64,000 bases of DNA, taken from NCBI GenBank assembly GCA_031963405.1, contig JASSUJ010000001.1, positions 2,046,001 to 2,110,000 on the forward strand, written 5' to 3'. Both the position numbers and the translations under genes were made by a program. Within the stretch, counting starts at the first letter, position 1; each line of letters begins with the position of its first letter. This stretch comes from JASSUD01 sp031963405. Its GTDB lineage: Bacteria > Pseudomonadota > Gammaproteobacteria > Burkholderiales > Burkholderiaceae. The notes beneath the pieces were generated by a model that was given only the letters and a program-made list of their open reading frames with translations, had not been told where the DNA came from and did no database searches. Below, piece after piece: positions 1 through 8,281 of the stretch.

Positions 1-1222
1 ACATATTAGCAAGGGGATAGCTAAGTAAATCAAGATTAATTTTGCTGCTAACAAGACCGTTCGGCTCTATATTTTCTGTTTTTATGCCGCTTAGCTCAAA
101 TATTTTTTCTTCTAATTGATTCGGCTTTGCATGTGTATTATTTTCTCCATTAGATGGAGTTTTCCAAGACTTAATATCGCTCAATAGACCATATATTTTG
201 CTTTTTTCCTTGAAGAAGTCAGTTCCTCTTTGCTCTTCCTCTCGAAGACTCCAAGTATCCAGGAAATACTGAAGTATGCCTTGAGCTTTTTCATATTCTA
301 ATAATTGATGCAAACTACAAATGACTTCTGCCATAAAAATTGGGGTAAATTTTTCTTTATCTAATGTAGATATATGACTATTTAAATTATTGAGTGCCTT
401 TTCCAAATCTTTATTTTTAATGTGGCGCAAGACCTGACAAGCATCAAGAATATAAAATGGTATTTTATTATTATCATCGATGCGACTTAGAACAGCCAAC
501 AGCACATCTGTTATTCCAGTTTTTGATTCATCATTATCAGAGAGTTTTCGTATTGCCGAAAGTATAGGTTTGGTCGTTCGTTTATAAAGTACATTATAGT
601 AATTTATATGATGAGGCATAGCTAACAGCACATTTGTTATGTCGGTTTTTGATTCATTATTATTAGAGTAGTCATAGAGATATCCCATAACATAAAATAT
701 ATTCTCAATAGTTTGAGTTGTTAATATTGTTTTCTGCTGGATATAAGGAAGCATAGTTAAAAGTGCTTTTTTTATCTCGATTTCTGACTCGCCTCTATCA
801 GAGAGTTTTTTAATTGTAAGAAATATATTATTAATTTCATTGGAATAGTTTTTATGCTTAGCCTTTACGACATTGGCTAATTGGGCTTTTAGATCACTCA
901 AATCATGAGGGTTTTTCATGTGAGAGGTTACGTTAGCAGTCCTCCCATGAGATAGTTCTTGTTTGGGCTTATGTAAAGATTTTTGATAAAAAAATTTGTG
1001 TGAATTAGAGCTAGGTTTTTTTGAAGAGGATGATGAGCCAAAAAAATCGGCTGCACACATTCTTCTCTTTGTCGGATTAGTTGGATTGGGCTGGGTTTCT
1101 CTATCTAATTTAACTTCTGGGTTTAACTGTGTTACCTCCTCCTGTGCTAGGAATATTTTTTCTCCTACCGAAGAACTTGTTATATAGGGATTATAGAAAG
1201 AATATACCGGTGCCTTATGCAT
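1..1222 (-). CDS. Helical-repeat protein of unknown function, C-terminus beyond left edge
   Basis: An open frame with no stop runs from an ATG at 1222 to the window edge, giving at least 407 codons. I do not recognise the family. The N-terminal ~100 residues are Ser/Pro/Asn-rich and look disordered. The rest reads as alpha-helical repeats: a motif of the form LSD-(2)-ES-(3)-I-(3)-LLA, followed by a hydrophobic stretch, recurs three times (between about 870 and 440), much like HEAT/ARM-type solenoids. The frame stays open upstream to a TAG near 1282 and contains a TTG at 1276. The extra codons there encode a near copy (HKIFYEKLMHK) of a downstream segment (HKFFYQKSLHK), so the true start may lie upstream of 1222. 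No clear ribosome site is visible for either start. The gene is clearly AT-rich, like the other effector-like genes in this window. A secreted host-interaction protein is an inference only. Confidence 0.7.
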   Translation of the reverse strand, partial: MHKAPVYSFYNPYITSSSVGEKIFLAQEEVTQLNPEVKLDRETQPNPTNPTKRRMCAADFFGSSSSSKKPSSNSHKFFYQKSLHKPKQELSHGRTANVTSHMKNPHDLSDLKAQLANVVKAKHKNYSNEINNIFLTIKKLSDRGESEIEIKKALLTMLPYIQQKTILTTQTIENIFYVMGYLYDYSNNNESKTDITNVLLAMPHHINYYNVLYKRTTKPILSAIRKLSDNDESKTGITDVLLAVLSRIDDNNKIPFYILDACQVLRHIKNKDLEKALNNLNSHISTLDKEKFTPIFMAEVICSLHQLLEYEKAQGILQYFLDTWSLREEEQRGTDFFKEKSKIYGLLSDIKSWKTPSNGENNTHAKPNQLEEKIFELSGIKTENIEPNGLVSSKINLDLLSYPLANM

Positions 1223-1454
1223 AAGTTTTTCATAAAAAATTTTGTGGGATATAAAAAATACAGCGTTGTTGCACAAATCATCCTAGTCATCTATCAATTT
1301 AATCCCCGCAGACTTCATTTAATGATGTTGCTAACTACAACAAGTATGCCAGCACAATATTGCTAAGTTTGTAGCGCCTGAAGGAGCGAGAATTATTTGC
1401 TCATATAATCAATTATTTTTCTGCAAAATTATTGATGAGATAAGGTTTTACTGT

Positions 1455-1658
1455 TCACTGAAGCTCAAAAGAAATTTTTGCATTGATTCGATAATGGCTG
1501 ATTTTGCCGTCGCTTACTTTTGCTTCAAAATTTTTGATATAAATCGATTTAATGTTTTTTAGCGTTTGTTCAGCTCTTTCAACTGCGCATGCTGCTGCAT
1601 CTTCCCAGCTGATAGGTGACTCAGCGAGTACTTCCACTACCTTAACGACATTAGACAT
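1455..1658 (-). CDS. Dodecin family flavin-binding protein
   Basis: A 67-residue protein that matches dodecin along its whole length: it starts MSNVVKVVEV, has SWEDAA, then KNIKSIYIKNFEAKVSDG and ends RINAKISFEL. Dodecins assemble into hollow dodecamers that bind and store riboflavin, FMN or lumichrome in the cytoplasm. The ATG at 1658 is chosen over one 12 codons upstream because a strong AAGGAGG lies six bases before it and known dodecins begin here. It is a single gene pointing away from the gene at 1851-2612. Family identity is secure; the physiological ligand is not visible. Confidence 0.93.
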   Translation of the reverse strand: MSNVVKVVEVLAESPISWEDAAACAVERAEQTLKNIKSIYIKNFEAKVSDGKISHYRINAKISFELQ

Positions 1659-1850
1659 AACGGCCTCCTTATCTATACATACATATAAAGACATGTATTA
1701 GCAGCATCAGATATGCCATTTTCTGCAAGCGTTACAAAAACTTTGAGTCCTTACCGTAACAGTTTTGCCTGCTTAAGTTTAATTTTTCTTCTCGTCAGAT
1801 TATTAATATATGGAGTTAGCGACAGCGCTGATAGCCAATCTATTATTTTT

Positions 1851-2612
1851 TTAAACCCACTGTCCTTCGAAAAGAGGGATGGTGGTGTGTTCATTGCGCC
1901 ATAACTTTAAATCCGAAAATATCTTTTTCTTATCAAATGACTTTTGTTCCGCTTGTAAATCAATGCCTAGCTCTTCGGATGGGCCGGTGCTCGCTCCGAT
2001 TAGTAATAACTCAGTATTTTGATAATTTAGAAGAGTGACTGGGTTAGCTGGAATAAACCGTAAGTTTCGAAATTTCTGTTGCAGCTCTTCAGGAAAATTT
2101 GCCGCTTGTCCGCTTTGTGCACCTGCGATTTTTTGATTTTTGACAGACAGGATGTAACTGGCCTCAGGCTCTAAATCTAACTCTTTTTGCACATCTCCCA
2201 GTTGCTCTGGCAGGGCTAAATGATGAGCTAAGTAAGTTTGCCGACCTGATTGAATAATGCAGTACACGCCCTCGCCGCAAGCTCTTACTTCAGGCTCTAA
2301 GCGTTCACCTCTTGTTTTGGTCTGATAACTGTGTTGTTTGAAAAGATCTAGCAGCTGATCGGGATGTTGAGCCACTTTTTCCACTGTCGCCCAATGTTTT
2401 TCATGTTTGTGGACTTCAGGTAGACGTTTACGTCCAACTACGAGTAAGCGATAGAGAGCATTTTGGTGAGGGTGCAGAACAATATAAAAGCGCTGGATAT
2501 CATCGATAGTTTTAGCTGAGTTCTCTTCTTGTTCAGCAGAACTGACTTTAGGGCGATAAAGAAAATAAATGTCGCCTCGCTCAAGCAACTGCATCTCGTC
2601 TTGCGCAGCCAT
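1851..2612 (-). CDS. Conserved hypothetical protein, no recognised domain
   Basis: A 253-residue soluble protein. The ATG at 2612 is preceded by AAAGGAGAGG, so the 15 extra codons of the longest frame are probably untranslated. There is no signal peptide or membrane segment. It contains a repeated pattern of beta-strand-like stretches (RGDIYFLYRP, FYIVLHPHQNALYRLLVVGRK, LLLIGAS) and ends in a Trp-rich tail (LWRNEHTT, FEGQW). Base composition is like the housekeeping genes, which suggests an old resident gene. It lies between dodecin and metF on the same strand as both. I recall similar unnamed proteins in Burkholderia but can assign no function. Confidence 0.75.
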   Translation of the reverse strand: MAAQDEMQLLERGDIYFLYRPKVSSAEQEENSAKTIDDIQRFYIVLHPHQNALYRLLVVGRKRLPEVHKHEKHWATVEKVAQHPDQLLDLFKQHSYQTKTRGERLEPEVRACGEGVYCIIQSGRQTYLAHHLALPEQLGDVQKELDLEPEASYILSVKNQKIAGAQSGQAANFPEELQQKFRNLRFIPANPVTLLNYQNTELLLIGASTGPSEELGIDLQAEQKSFDKKKIFSDLKLWRNEHTTIPLFEGQWV

Positions 2613-2714
2613 AGCCTCTCCTTTTGTAGATTGCAACCAAAATCTTAGTTGGCGCAAACAATATGCCTATACGGCAAGAAGAGGGGGCGCTGCGCTTGGT
2701 TTTGTAGCGCTTTC

Positions 2715-3563
2715 CTAAGCGTGGCTCAAGTTGAGATGAGTCAGCTGCTGGCACAGCTTACTCGTGGCTTCTGCGCCATTTAATGTGTAAAAGTGCAAGC
2801 CTGGCGCGCCTCCTTCGATAAGGCGGCGGCACAGGTTGGCAACGACTTCAAGGCCAAAGGCGCGTATTGATTTTTTATCGTCACCGAAGCTGGCTAACCG
2901 TTGCGCAATCCAGCGGGGGACTTCGGCACCGCACATTTCAGAAAAGCGTATTAATTGCATGAAATTGGTAATGGGCATGATGCCGGGTGTAATGGGTACG
3001 TCGATGCCGAGCCGTTGGACGTCGTCAACGAAGCGAAAATAGGCATCGGCGTTGTAGAAATACTGGCTAATCGCAGCATTCGCTCCAGCTTTGATTTTGC
3101 GTGCGAAGTTTTCTAGGTCGTGCTGCAAAGATTTGGCTTGCGGATGGCATTCTGGATAAGCCGCAACTTGGATATGAAACCAGTCACCATGTTCGGCTCG
3201 AATAAACTCCACCAATTCAGACGCATAGCGAAATTCACCGAGGCTACCCATGCCAGACGGTAAATCGCCGCGTAACGCGATAATTTGTCGGATACCGTGG
3301 CTGCGGTAGTGGTCGAGAATGGTGCGAATTTCGGTGCGCGACGTACCTACGCATGATAAGTGGGGCGCAGCATTAATTTTCTCGCGTGCCATTTCCAGCA
3401 CTAAATCAAGTGTGCCTTGCCGGGTTGAGCCGCCGGCACCAAAGGTTACCGAAATAAACTGAGGTTGCAGCTGTGCAAGTTGGATACGCGCTGCGCGCAA
3501 TTTATCGCAACCCTCAGGTGTTTTGGGAGGGAAAAATTCAAAGGATAGTTCAGGGGTGCGCAT
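2715..3563 (-). CDS. metF: Methylenetetrahydrofolate reductase
   Basis: 282 residues, the normal length for bacterial MetF. It reduces 5,10-methylene-THF to 5-methyl-THF using FAD and NADH, feeding the methionine cycle. The N-terminus shows the family signature SFEFFPPKTPEG (Glu is the catalytic acid), then SVTFGAGGSTR, ALRGD for flavin/folate binding, and PGIMPITN near residue 195. It shares strand and neighbourhood with ahcY, which recycles S-adenosylhomocysteine, so this block serves the methyl cycle. A palindromic repeat begins about 20 bp upstream of the start codon. The frame is intact. Confidence 0.97.
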   Translation of the reverse strand: MRTPELSFEFFPPKTPEGCDKLRAARIQLAQLQPQFISVTFGAGGSTRQGTLDLVLEMAREKINAAPHLSCVGTSRTEIRTILDHYRSHGIRQIIALRGDLPSGMGSLGEFRYASELVEFIRAEHGDWFHIQVAAYPECHPQAKSLQHDLENFARKIKAGANAAISQYFYNADAYFRFVDDVQRLGIDVPITPGIMPITNFMQLIRFSEMCGAEVPRWIAQRLASFGDDKKSIRAFGLEVVANLCRRLIEGGAPGLHFYTLNGAEATSKLCQQLTHLNLSHA

Positions 3564-3582
3564 GCTGTATCAAAAAACTAAG

Positions 3583-3643
3583 AGAAGCGCTAAATAAGCC
3601 GGGAGCCTCGATGTTCCTTGGTCGCGACTTATTTAGCACTTCC
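3583..3643. repeat. Palindromic intergenic repeat (family A), short form
   Basis: The arms read GAAGCGCTAAATAAGCCGGG and, on the other strand, GGAAGTGCTAAATAAGTCGC, giving a near-perfect inverted repeat of about 60 bp. The arms (GCT[G/A]AATAAG-C) recur at 37861-38163, 40152-40254, 43090-43162 and 54498-54592. It sits just upstream of metF. Confidence 0.8.
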
Positions 3644-3692
3644 CTAAGCAGATTCTAAAAGAGAGAGTGGGGGCAGTCAGTAAATCTATTGA

Positions 3693-4040
3693 CTAGATAC
3701 GGTTGTTAAGAATAACCACTGATAAAGCCCAAGAAATCAGACTGTACAAGATCGAGCCAAAGAATGCAGCCCAAAAGCTTGATACATCAAAACCCTTGAG
3801 CATCGCTGCTGCCAACTGAAAAAGCAGTCCATTAATCACAAGGATAAAAAGACCCAAGGTGAGAATGGTGACAGGCAGGGTGAGCAATATGAGTAAAGGG
3901 CGCACTAGTGTATTGATCAATCCGAGTACGACAGCGATGATAAGCGCCGTACCAAAGTTGCGGATTTGGATAGCGGGAATGACGTAAGGTAGAACCAATA
4001 GTGCAACGGCATTAATTAGCCAAATCAACAGCAAATTCAT
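3693..4040 (-). CDS. Small four-helix membrane protein, phage-holin-like (YvlD family)
   Basis: 115 residues, almost entirely hydrophobic, with four predicted membrane spans (about residues 3-22, 30-50, 53-78, 88-110). The segment ALIIAVVLGLINTLVRPLL followed by LPVTILTLGLF is typical of the YvlD/phage holin family 4 proteins that occur as chromosomal genes. In Burkholderia this gene lies between ahcY and metF, as here. There is no lysis cassette around it, so a phage origin is not implied. The function in non-phage settings is unknown. An AGGAG-like site lies just before the ATG. Confidence 0.88.
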   Translation of the reverse strand: MNLLLIWLINAVALLVLPYVIPAIQIRNFGTALIIAVVLGLINTLVRPLLILLTLPVTILTLGLFILVINGLLFQLAAAMLKGFDVSSFWAAFFGSILYSLISWALSVVILNNRI

Positions 4041-4318
4041 TTTTACTCTCCTATAAAAAGGGGGGCCTGGTTTAGCCTAGCGAGAAAAAGCCAGAGGCTA
4101 ACAGCCGATAACTTAGCCTATTTGCGAATTGTGCAAAGACGCAGCCAAGCGATATAGATATGATCCCTAAGATAGCCACCGTGTAGCCTTCTTAGCCCAG
4201 TCAGGCAATAACTGTACCTATGGGTGTTAAGAGCACTGTTTAGTACCTTAAAAAGATGAATATTGGGTGAGAAAGTAAACATGTTGAGCTTCTACTTCTG
4301 ATCCCACTCCAATACACG

Positions 4319-4354
4319 CCTGTTCAAAGTCTCTAAATGGAGACTTTGAACAGG
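4319..4354. terminator. Perfect 15-bp hairpin downstream of ahcY
   Basis: Arms CCTGTTCAAAGTCTC and GAGACTTTGAACAGG are exact inverted repeats around a six-base loop, 17 bp past the ahcY stop on the minus strand. There is no U-run, so termination would be weak or Rho-assisted. The arm resembles the CTGTTCA arms of the family A repeats. The rest of the 330-bp gap 4041-4370 shows nothing else I recognise. Confidence 0.6.
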
Positions 4355-4370
4355 CTCGCACAACAAATGC

Positions 4371-5804
4371 CTAGTAACGATAGTGCTCAGGTTTGTACGG
4401 CCCTTCTTGTGTGACACCAATATAGTTTGCTTGCACTTCGCTTAGCTCAGTGAGGTGTGCGCCTAGTCGGCTTAGGTGCAAGCGAGCGACTTTTTCATCC
4501 AGGTGTTTGGGCAATACATACACTTTGCGTTCGTATTTAGCGCTTTGAGTAAAGAGCTCGATTTGCGCAAGTGTCTGGTTAGTGAATGAGTTGGACATGA
4601 CGAAAGAAGGGTGGCCGGTGCCACAGCCAAGGTTCACAAGTCGCCCTTCGGCAAGCAGAATAATGCGTTTGCCATCAGGAAACTCAATATGGTCGACTTG
4701 TGGCTTAATGTTTTCCCATTTGTATTGACGCAGTGAGGCAATATCAATTTCTGAGTCGAAATGGCCGATGTTGCAAACAATGGCCTGATGGCGCATTTTT
4801 TTCATATGCTCGTGATTGATCACATGCAAATTGCCCGTCGCACTGACAAAAATATCGGCTTTATCGGCGGCATCATCCATGCTGACCACGCGGTAGCCTT
4901 CCATCGCAGCTTGCAGTGCACAAATTGGATCAATTTCGGTAATCCACACGGTTGCGCCTAGGCCGCGTAATGACTGCGCACAACCTTTGCCGACATCGCC
5001 GTAACCCGCTACCACAGCGATTTTCCCGGCGATCATCACATCGGTTGCGCGTTTAATGCCGTCTACTAGCGATTCGCGGCAACCATAGAGGTTGTCAAAC
5101 TTTGATTTGGTGACCGAATCATTAACATTAATGGCGGCGCATGGCAGCTGGCCCTCTTTTTCCATTTGATAGAGGCGATGCACCCCTGTTGTGGTTTCTT
5201 CACTAATGCCACGGATGTGCGCAAGACGTGTTGAATACCAATGAGGGTCAGCGGCTAAATGTTTTTTGATGGAGGCAAAGAGCGCACTTTCTTCCTCGTG
5301 TGCAGGGTTAGCTAGTACGGATTGATCTTTTTCCGCGCGCGTACCCAGCACGAGTAAAAGCGTAGCATCGCCGCCATCATCAAGAATCGTATTAGCGTTT
5401 TCGCCATTGGGCCATTCGAAAATGCGATGCGCGAATTCCCAATATTCATCCAAGGTTTCGCCTTTAAAGGCAAAGACGGGAGTACCAGTGGCGGCGATGG
5501 CGGCTGCCGCATGATCTTGTGTTGAAAAAATATTGCATGAAGCCCAACGCACTTCAGCACCCAAGGCTTGAAGGGTTTCGATGAGTACGGCAGTTTGTAT
5601 GGTCATATGCAATGAGCCAGCAATGCGCGCCCCTTTGAGAGGCTGACTTTGTTGGTATTCTTTGCGTAGCGCCATTAAGCCAGGCATTTCGGTTTCTGCA
5701 ATGGCAATTTCTTTGCGACCCCATGCAGCAAGCGAAAGATCAGCCACAACATGGCTGCTAGAGGTGGACAAAGCAGTGGGCGAAGCAAAAACGGCGGCGT
5801 CCAT
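4371..5804 (-). CDS. ahcY: Adenosylhomocysteinase
   Basis: 477 residues. It hydrolyses S-adenosyl-L-homocysteine to adenosine and homocysteine with bound NAD, relieving inhibition of methyltransferases. Visible features are LAAWGRKEIAIAE near the N-terminus, the NAD site GYGDVGKGCAQ, the DSVTKSKFDNLYGCR substrate/lysine region, and the invariant C-terminal KPEHYRY. The extra segment around residues 130-200 is the insertion common in proteobacterial enzymes. The ATG at 5804 follows AAGGAGAGCC; the longer frame to 5864 adds 20 codons without support. Related bacteria often carry a SAH riboswitch upstream, but I could not recognise one here. Confidence 0.97.
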   Translation of the reverse strand: MDAAVFASPTALSTSSSHVVADLSLAAWGRKEIAIAETEMPGLMALRKEYQQSQPLKGARIAGSLHMTIQTAVLIETLQALGAEVRWASCNIFSTQDHAAAAIAATGTPVFAFKGETLDEYWEFAHRIFEWPNGENANTILDDGGDATLLLVLGTRAEKDQSVLANPAHEEESALFASIKKHLAADPHWYSTRLAHIRGISEETTTGVHRLYQMEKEGQLPCAAINVNDSVTKSKFDNLYGCRESLVDGIKRATDVMIAGKIAVVAGYGDVGKGCAQSLRGLGATVWITEIDPICALQAAMEGYRVVSMDDAADKADIFVSATGNLHVINHEHMKKMRHQAIVCNIGHFDSEIDIASLRQYKWENIKPQVDHIEFPDGKRIILLAEGRLVNLGCGTGHPSFVMSNSFTNQTLAQIELFTQSAKYERKVYVLPKHLDEKVARLHLSRLGAHLTELSEVQANYIGVTQEGPYKPEHYRY

Positions 5805-5930
5805 TACGGGCTCTCCTTGCATTAATGGATAAGGAACTAAAACGTTCAGTGAAGACCTGTGCAATGGGCATCAGGTGGATATTAAGTAAAAAATAATCAA
5901 AAGAAAAAATGGCTCAGCACATGACCTAAA

Positions 5931-6020
5931 GAAAGGCTGAATCAATCAGCAGCTGTGTTATGCCTCACGGTCAACGCTAGCTGAGTCGGCATTTCTTGCT
6001 CGCGATTGACTTAGCTTTTT
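5931..6020. repeat. Degenerate palindromic repeat (family A)
   Basis: Left arm GGCTGAATCAATCAGC and right arm (reverse complement) GCTAAGTCAATCGCGA flank a core containing TTATGCCTC and GGCATTTCTTGCTCGCGA, the latter shared with the repeats after ligA. The rest of the gap 5805-6237 has no recognisable gene. Confidence 0.55.
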
Positions 6021-6237
6021 CCAAAGCTTGAAAAGTAGGTGCTATTTATAGTGAGCGCTTCTGAGTTTTTGAGGCAATTTAATCAACGCCTTCAAGGGTT
6101 ACGCAGAGGTCCCTTAGTAAAAAGTAACCTTACCATATTCTTTTATGGATATCGTTTTATAGATATAGCAGCGCTATGCCGCTAATTGCAGGAAGTAACA
6201 CTGAGGTAGGCCGTTTATCTATGGCTTAGGCAAAAAA

Positions 6238-6262
6238 GAACGCTCCAATTTGTGGAGCGTTC
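6238..6262 (-). terminator. Rho-independent terminator of the small heat-shock gene
   Basis: The stem GAACGCTCCA / TGGAGCGTTC has a five-base loop and, on the minus strand, is followed by TTTTTT. It is placed 45 bp after the hsp20 stop. Confidence 0.85.
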
Positions 6263-6306
6263 CAAAACTAAGCGCTTAAGGTCTCAGTTTTTTTGGCACA
6301 GCTACC

Positions 6307-6777
6307 TTACTCAACGGTTATCTGGTGCGTTGTGCTAACGGTTTTTTTAGGTAAAGTGAGTAGCAATACACCGTTTTCATATTTTGCATTCGCCGTTGTT
6401 GAATCGACTGGGCTTGGTAAGCTAAAGGTCCGCAGGAAACTGCCGAATGATCGTTCGCGGTATAAAAAGCGCGGTTGGCTATTGGCTTTTTCTTCTTCAC
6501 CCAGACGGACTTCTGTTTTTTTCTCGGCGCGTAGCGTTACCGTATTTTCATCAATAGATACGTTAATTTCTTCTTTTTTGATGCCTGGTAATTCGGCGCG
6601 CAGTATAAAAGACTGCTCATTTTCTTCCAGATCCACCCGGAAACTGTGCATTAAATCATCTGGCCTTTTTCTCAAAAAACTTAAAGTAAAAGGGGCAAGC
6701 AAGCTCGGGGATAGCTCGTGTGTAAAAGGTTCTTCATTCAATATTTCTGCCAGCGGATGAGTGAGTAAATTTGCCAT
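6307..6777 (-). CDS. Small heat-shock protein, Hsp20/alpha-crystallin family
   Basis: 156 residues. It is an ATP-independent holdase chaperone. The alpha-crystallin domain spans about residues 45-145: FRVDLEENEQSFILRAELPG opens it, INVSIDENTVTLRAEKK is the central strand pair, and YENGVLLLTLPK is the conserved G-x-L motif near the end. The C-terminal tail ends QITVE. An AAGAGAGG site precedes the ATG. A sigma-32-like promoter lies upstream and a clean terminator downstream, so it is probably a monocistronic heat-shock gene. Confidence 0.95.
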   Translation of the reverse strand: MANLLTHPLAEILNEEPFTHELSPSLLAPFTLSFLRKRPDDLMHSFRVDLEENEQSFILRAELPGIKKEEINVSIDENTVTLRAEKKTEVRLGEEEKANSQPRFLYRERSFGSFLRTFSLPSPVDSTTANAKYENGVLLLTLPKKTVSTTHQITVE

Positions 6778-6823
6778 TTTTATCCTCTCTTGATTGAGTT
6801 ATACAGATGCTCTGTCTTTCATA

Positions 6824-6852
6824 AGATAGGAGCTAGGGGAGGATTTCTCAAG
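6824..6852 (-). promoter_or_regulatory. Candidate heat-shock (sigma-32) promoter of hsp20
   Basis: On the minus strand CTTGAG is followed after 14 bp by CTCCTATCT, a fair match to the sigma-32 consensus CTTGAA-N13/14-CCCCAT-T. The -10 lies about 47 bp before the hsp20 ATG. This assignment rests on motif reading only. Confidence 0.5.
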
Positions 6853-7080
6853 CTCGGGCGGATAAAAAAATTGAGGTTTCGTGATCTGGCTTTATGAGCT
6901 GCTTTAACCAGACGTAACGCTTTTTATTTAAATCTTAGCAAGTACATTTTTATTTTTACCATGCTTTCAAAAATAAGGATTTTCCCTTAAAGACACCAGA
7001 CACTAAAAAAGTGATTCTTACGGAGATTTCTTATTTGTCTTATTTTTAAAGTCGCTGCTGTAGTGCAGGGGGAGAAAAAA

Positions 7081-8196
7081 ATGTCAGGAAGTACAATGGG
7101 AATGCGTCCAACAGCACCAGTAAGTTTCACTCCTCGCGCATTTACTCCTCTACCTATAAAAAAAGAACCATTAAAAGCAGAAGCAGCGCCGCCAAGATAC
7201 GAAACTATTGTCGTAACAATACCGACAATAGAAGAAAAGCAACCAAATCTAGACCATAGCCAAACCGTTGATTTAGAGCCTACGCGCTCTACTATAGACG
7301 CTCATTCTAATAGCGAAACACTGAATACGCCTGACGATGGCTGGACGCTTGTTGCGCCTGGTGCAATGGATTTTGTGCCAAAGAGGGATGCAACGAGTAT
7401 TTCACAGTACTTCAGCTATCACTATTTAACTGAAGGGCTTTCAAAAAATTTTCAAACCTTTAAAGAAAATTTATTCACAAAGAAAGACCAGCTTGCAGGG
7501 CTTACCAATTCTTACAAAAAGATAGAGGGAAGCTGGATAAAAAATCGGTATTTCCCAGAGTTTGTGAGCAGAAGTAAGGAAATAGCCGACAAAGCTATCC
7601 CGATTTTTGTAGCAGGAAAATTTGCGGTAGAAGATGCCAAAGCGGGTAAAGGCTCTTATGAAGGAATGACAACAATAAAGTCGAGCCTAGAGCAATTATT
7701 GCTAAAAATTAAAAGATTTGAGCAGGAAAATCCCACACCAGATTATGCAGTATGGGACAATAAGATTTTCCCTATGCTGTTAGTAGGCGCAACGTTGTCT
7801 GGCCTGCTAGCTGCACCTGTTGGCATTAGCATCGCGTTAGCTGGATTAGCTTTCACTATTAAAGCAGCAACGACGATACTAGCTAAACAGGAAGCGGTTA
7901 AAACTGAAAACATAAGAAAGATTCGGGAAAGATATCTCGAACCATTATCATACGATTTGATTGAGAGGATTAACGAAATGCCTAATCCAGTAGGTGGCTC
8001 ACAGCCTGTTAGCACTCAGGTTTTTACTGAAGCAACAGCAAAAACGCAAGACGCTGTTAAAAAAGCAGAGGAAGAAGCCGCTAAAGCTAGAAAAGCCGCT
8101 GAAGACTCACAAAATGAAGTGAAAGAACTAAAAGATTTATTTATTAATTTTATGCAGCGGCAAGAAAACAATACAGCAATGGAGCGCAAAGGCTAA
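7081..8196 (+). CDS. Unrecognised protein with membrane hairpin and C-terminal coiled coil (effector-like)
   Basis: 371 residues from the ATG at 7081, which follows AGGGGGAG; six upstream in-frame codons are less likely. Residues 1-90 are Ser/Thr/Pro-rich and disordered-looking, as often seen in type III secretion signals. Residues 110-220 are charged and helical. Residues about 230-270 form a hydrophobic hairpin (FPMLLVGATLSGLLAAPVG, then SIALAGLAFTIKAA). Residues 320-360 are a Lys/Glu/Ala heptad coiled coil. I know no family that fits. Its AT-rich codons, isolated position and proximity to the secretion island make it a candidate secreted protein, but this is inference. It has no PIP box. 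An IS3-family element has split its terminator. Confidence 0.75.
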   Translation: MSGSTMGMRPTAPVSFTPRAFTPLPIKKEPLKAEAAPPRYETIVVTIPTIEEKQPNLDHSQTVDLEPTRSTIDAHSNSETLNTPDDGWTLVAPGAMDFVPKRDATSISQYFSYHYLTEGLSKNFQTFKENLFTKKDQLAGLTNSYKKIEGSWIKNRYFPEFVSRSKEIADKAIPIFVAGKFAVEDAKAGKGSYEGMTTIKSSLEQLLLKIKRFEQENPTPDYAVWDNKIFPMLLVGATLSGLLAAPVGISIALAGLAFTIKAATTILAKQEAVKTENIRKIRERYLEPLSYDLIERINEMPNPVGGSQPVSTQVFTEATAKTQDAVKKAEEEAAKARKAAEDSQNEVKELKDLFINFMQRQENNTAMERKG

Positions 8197-8281
8197 AGAA
8201 ACCTAGAAGAAAATTAGGCTTGCTTCTACAAAAATGCCCTAAGGTTTGAACTGACCCCAAAAACTTAGACGGTTAAAGTAG

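Noticed and set aside
1713..1904. Plus-strand frame of 63 codons overlapping the end of the 1851-2612 gene
   Set aside because: No ribosome site, antisense to a coding region at its end, and no recognisable sequence. Treated as chance.
3693..4040. Holin-like protein as evidence of a prophage
   Set aside because: It is a chromosomal YvlD-type membrane protein in its normal ahcY-metF setting, with no other phage gene nearby.
5805..5930. SAH riboswitch expected upstream of ahcY in related bacteria
   Set aside because: I looked for the conserved core and paired stems on the minus strand and could not find them. A covariance search would decide.
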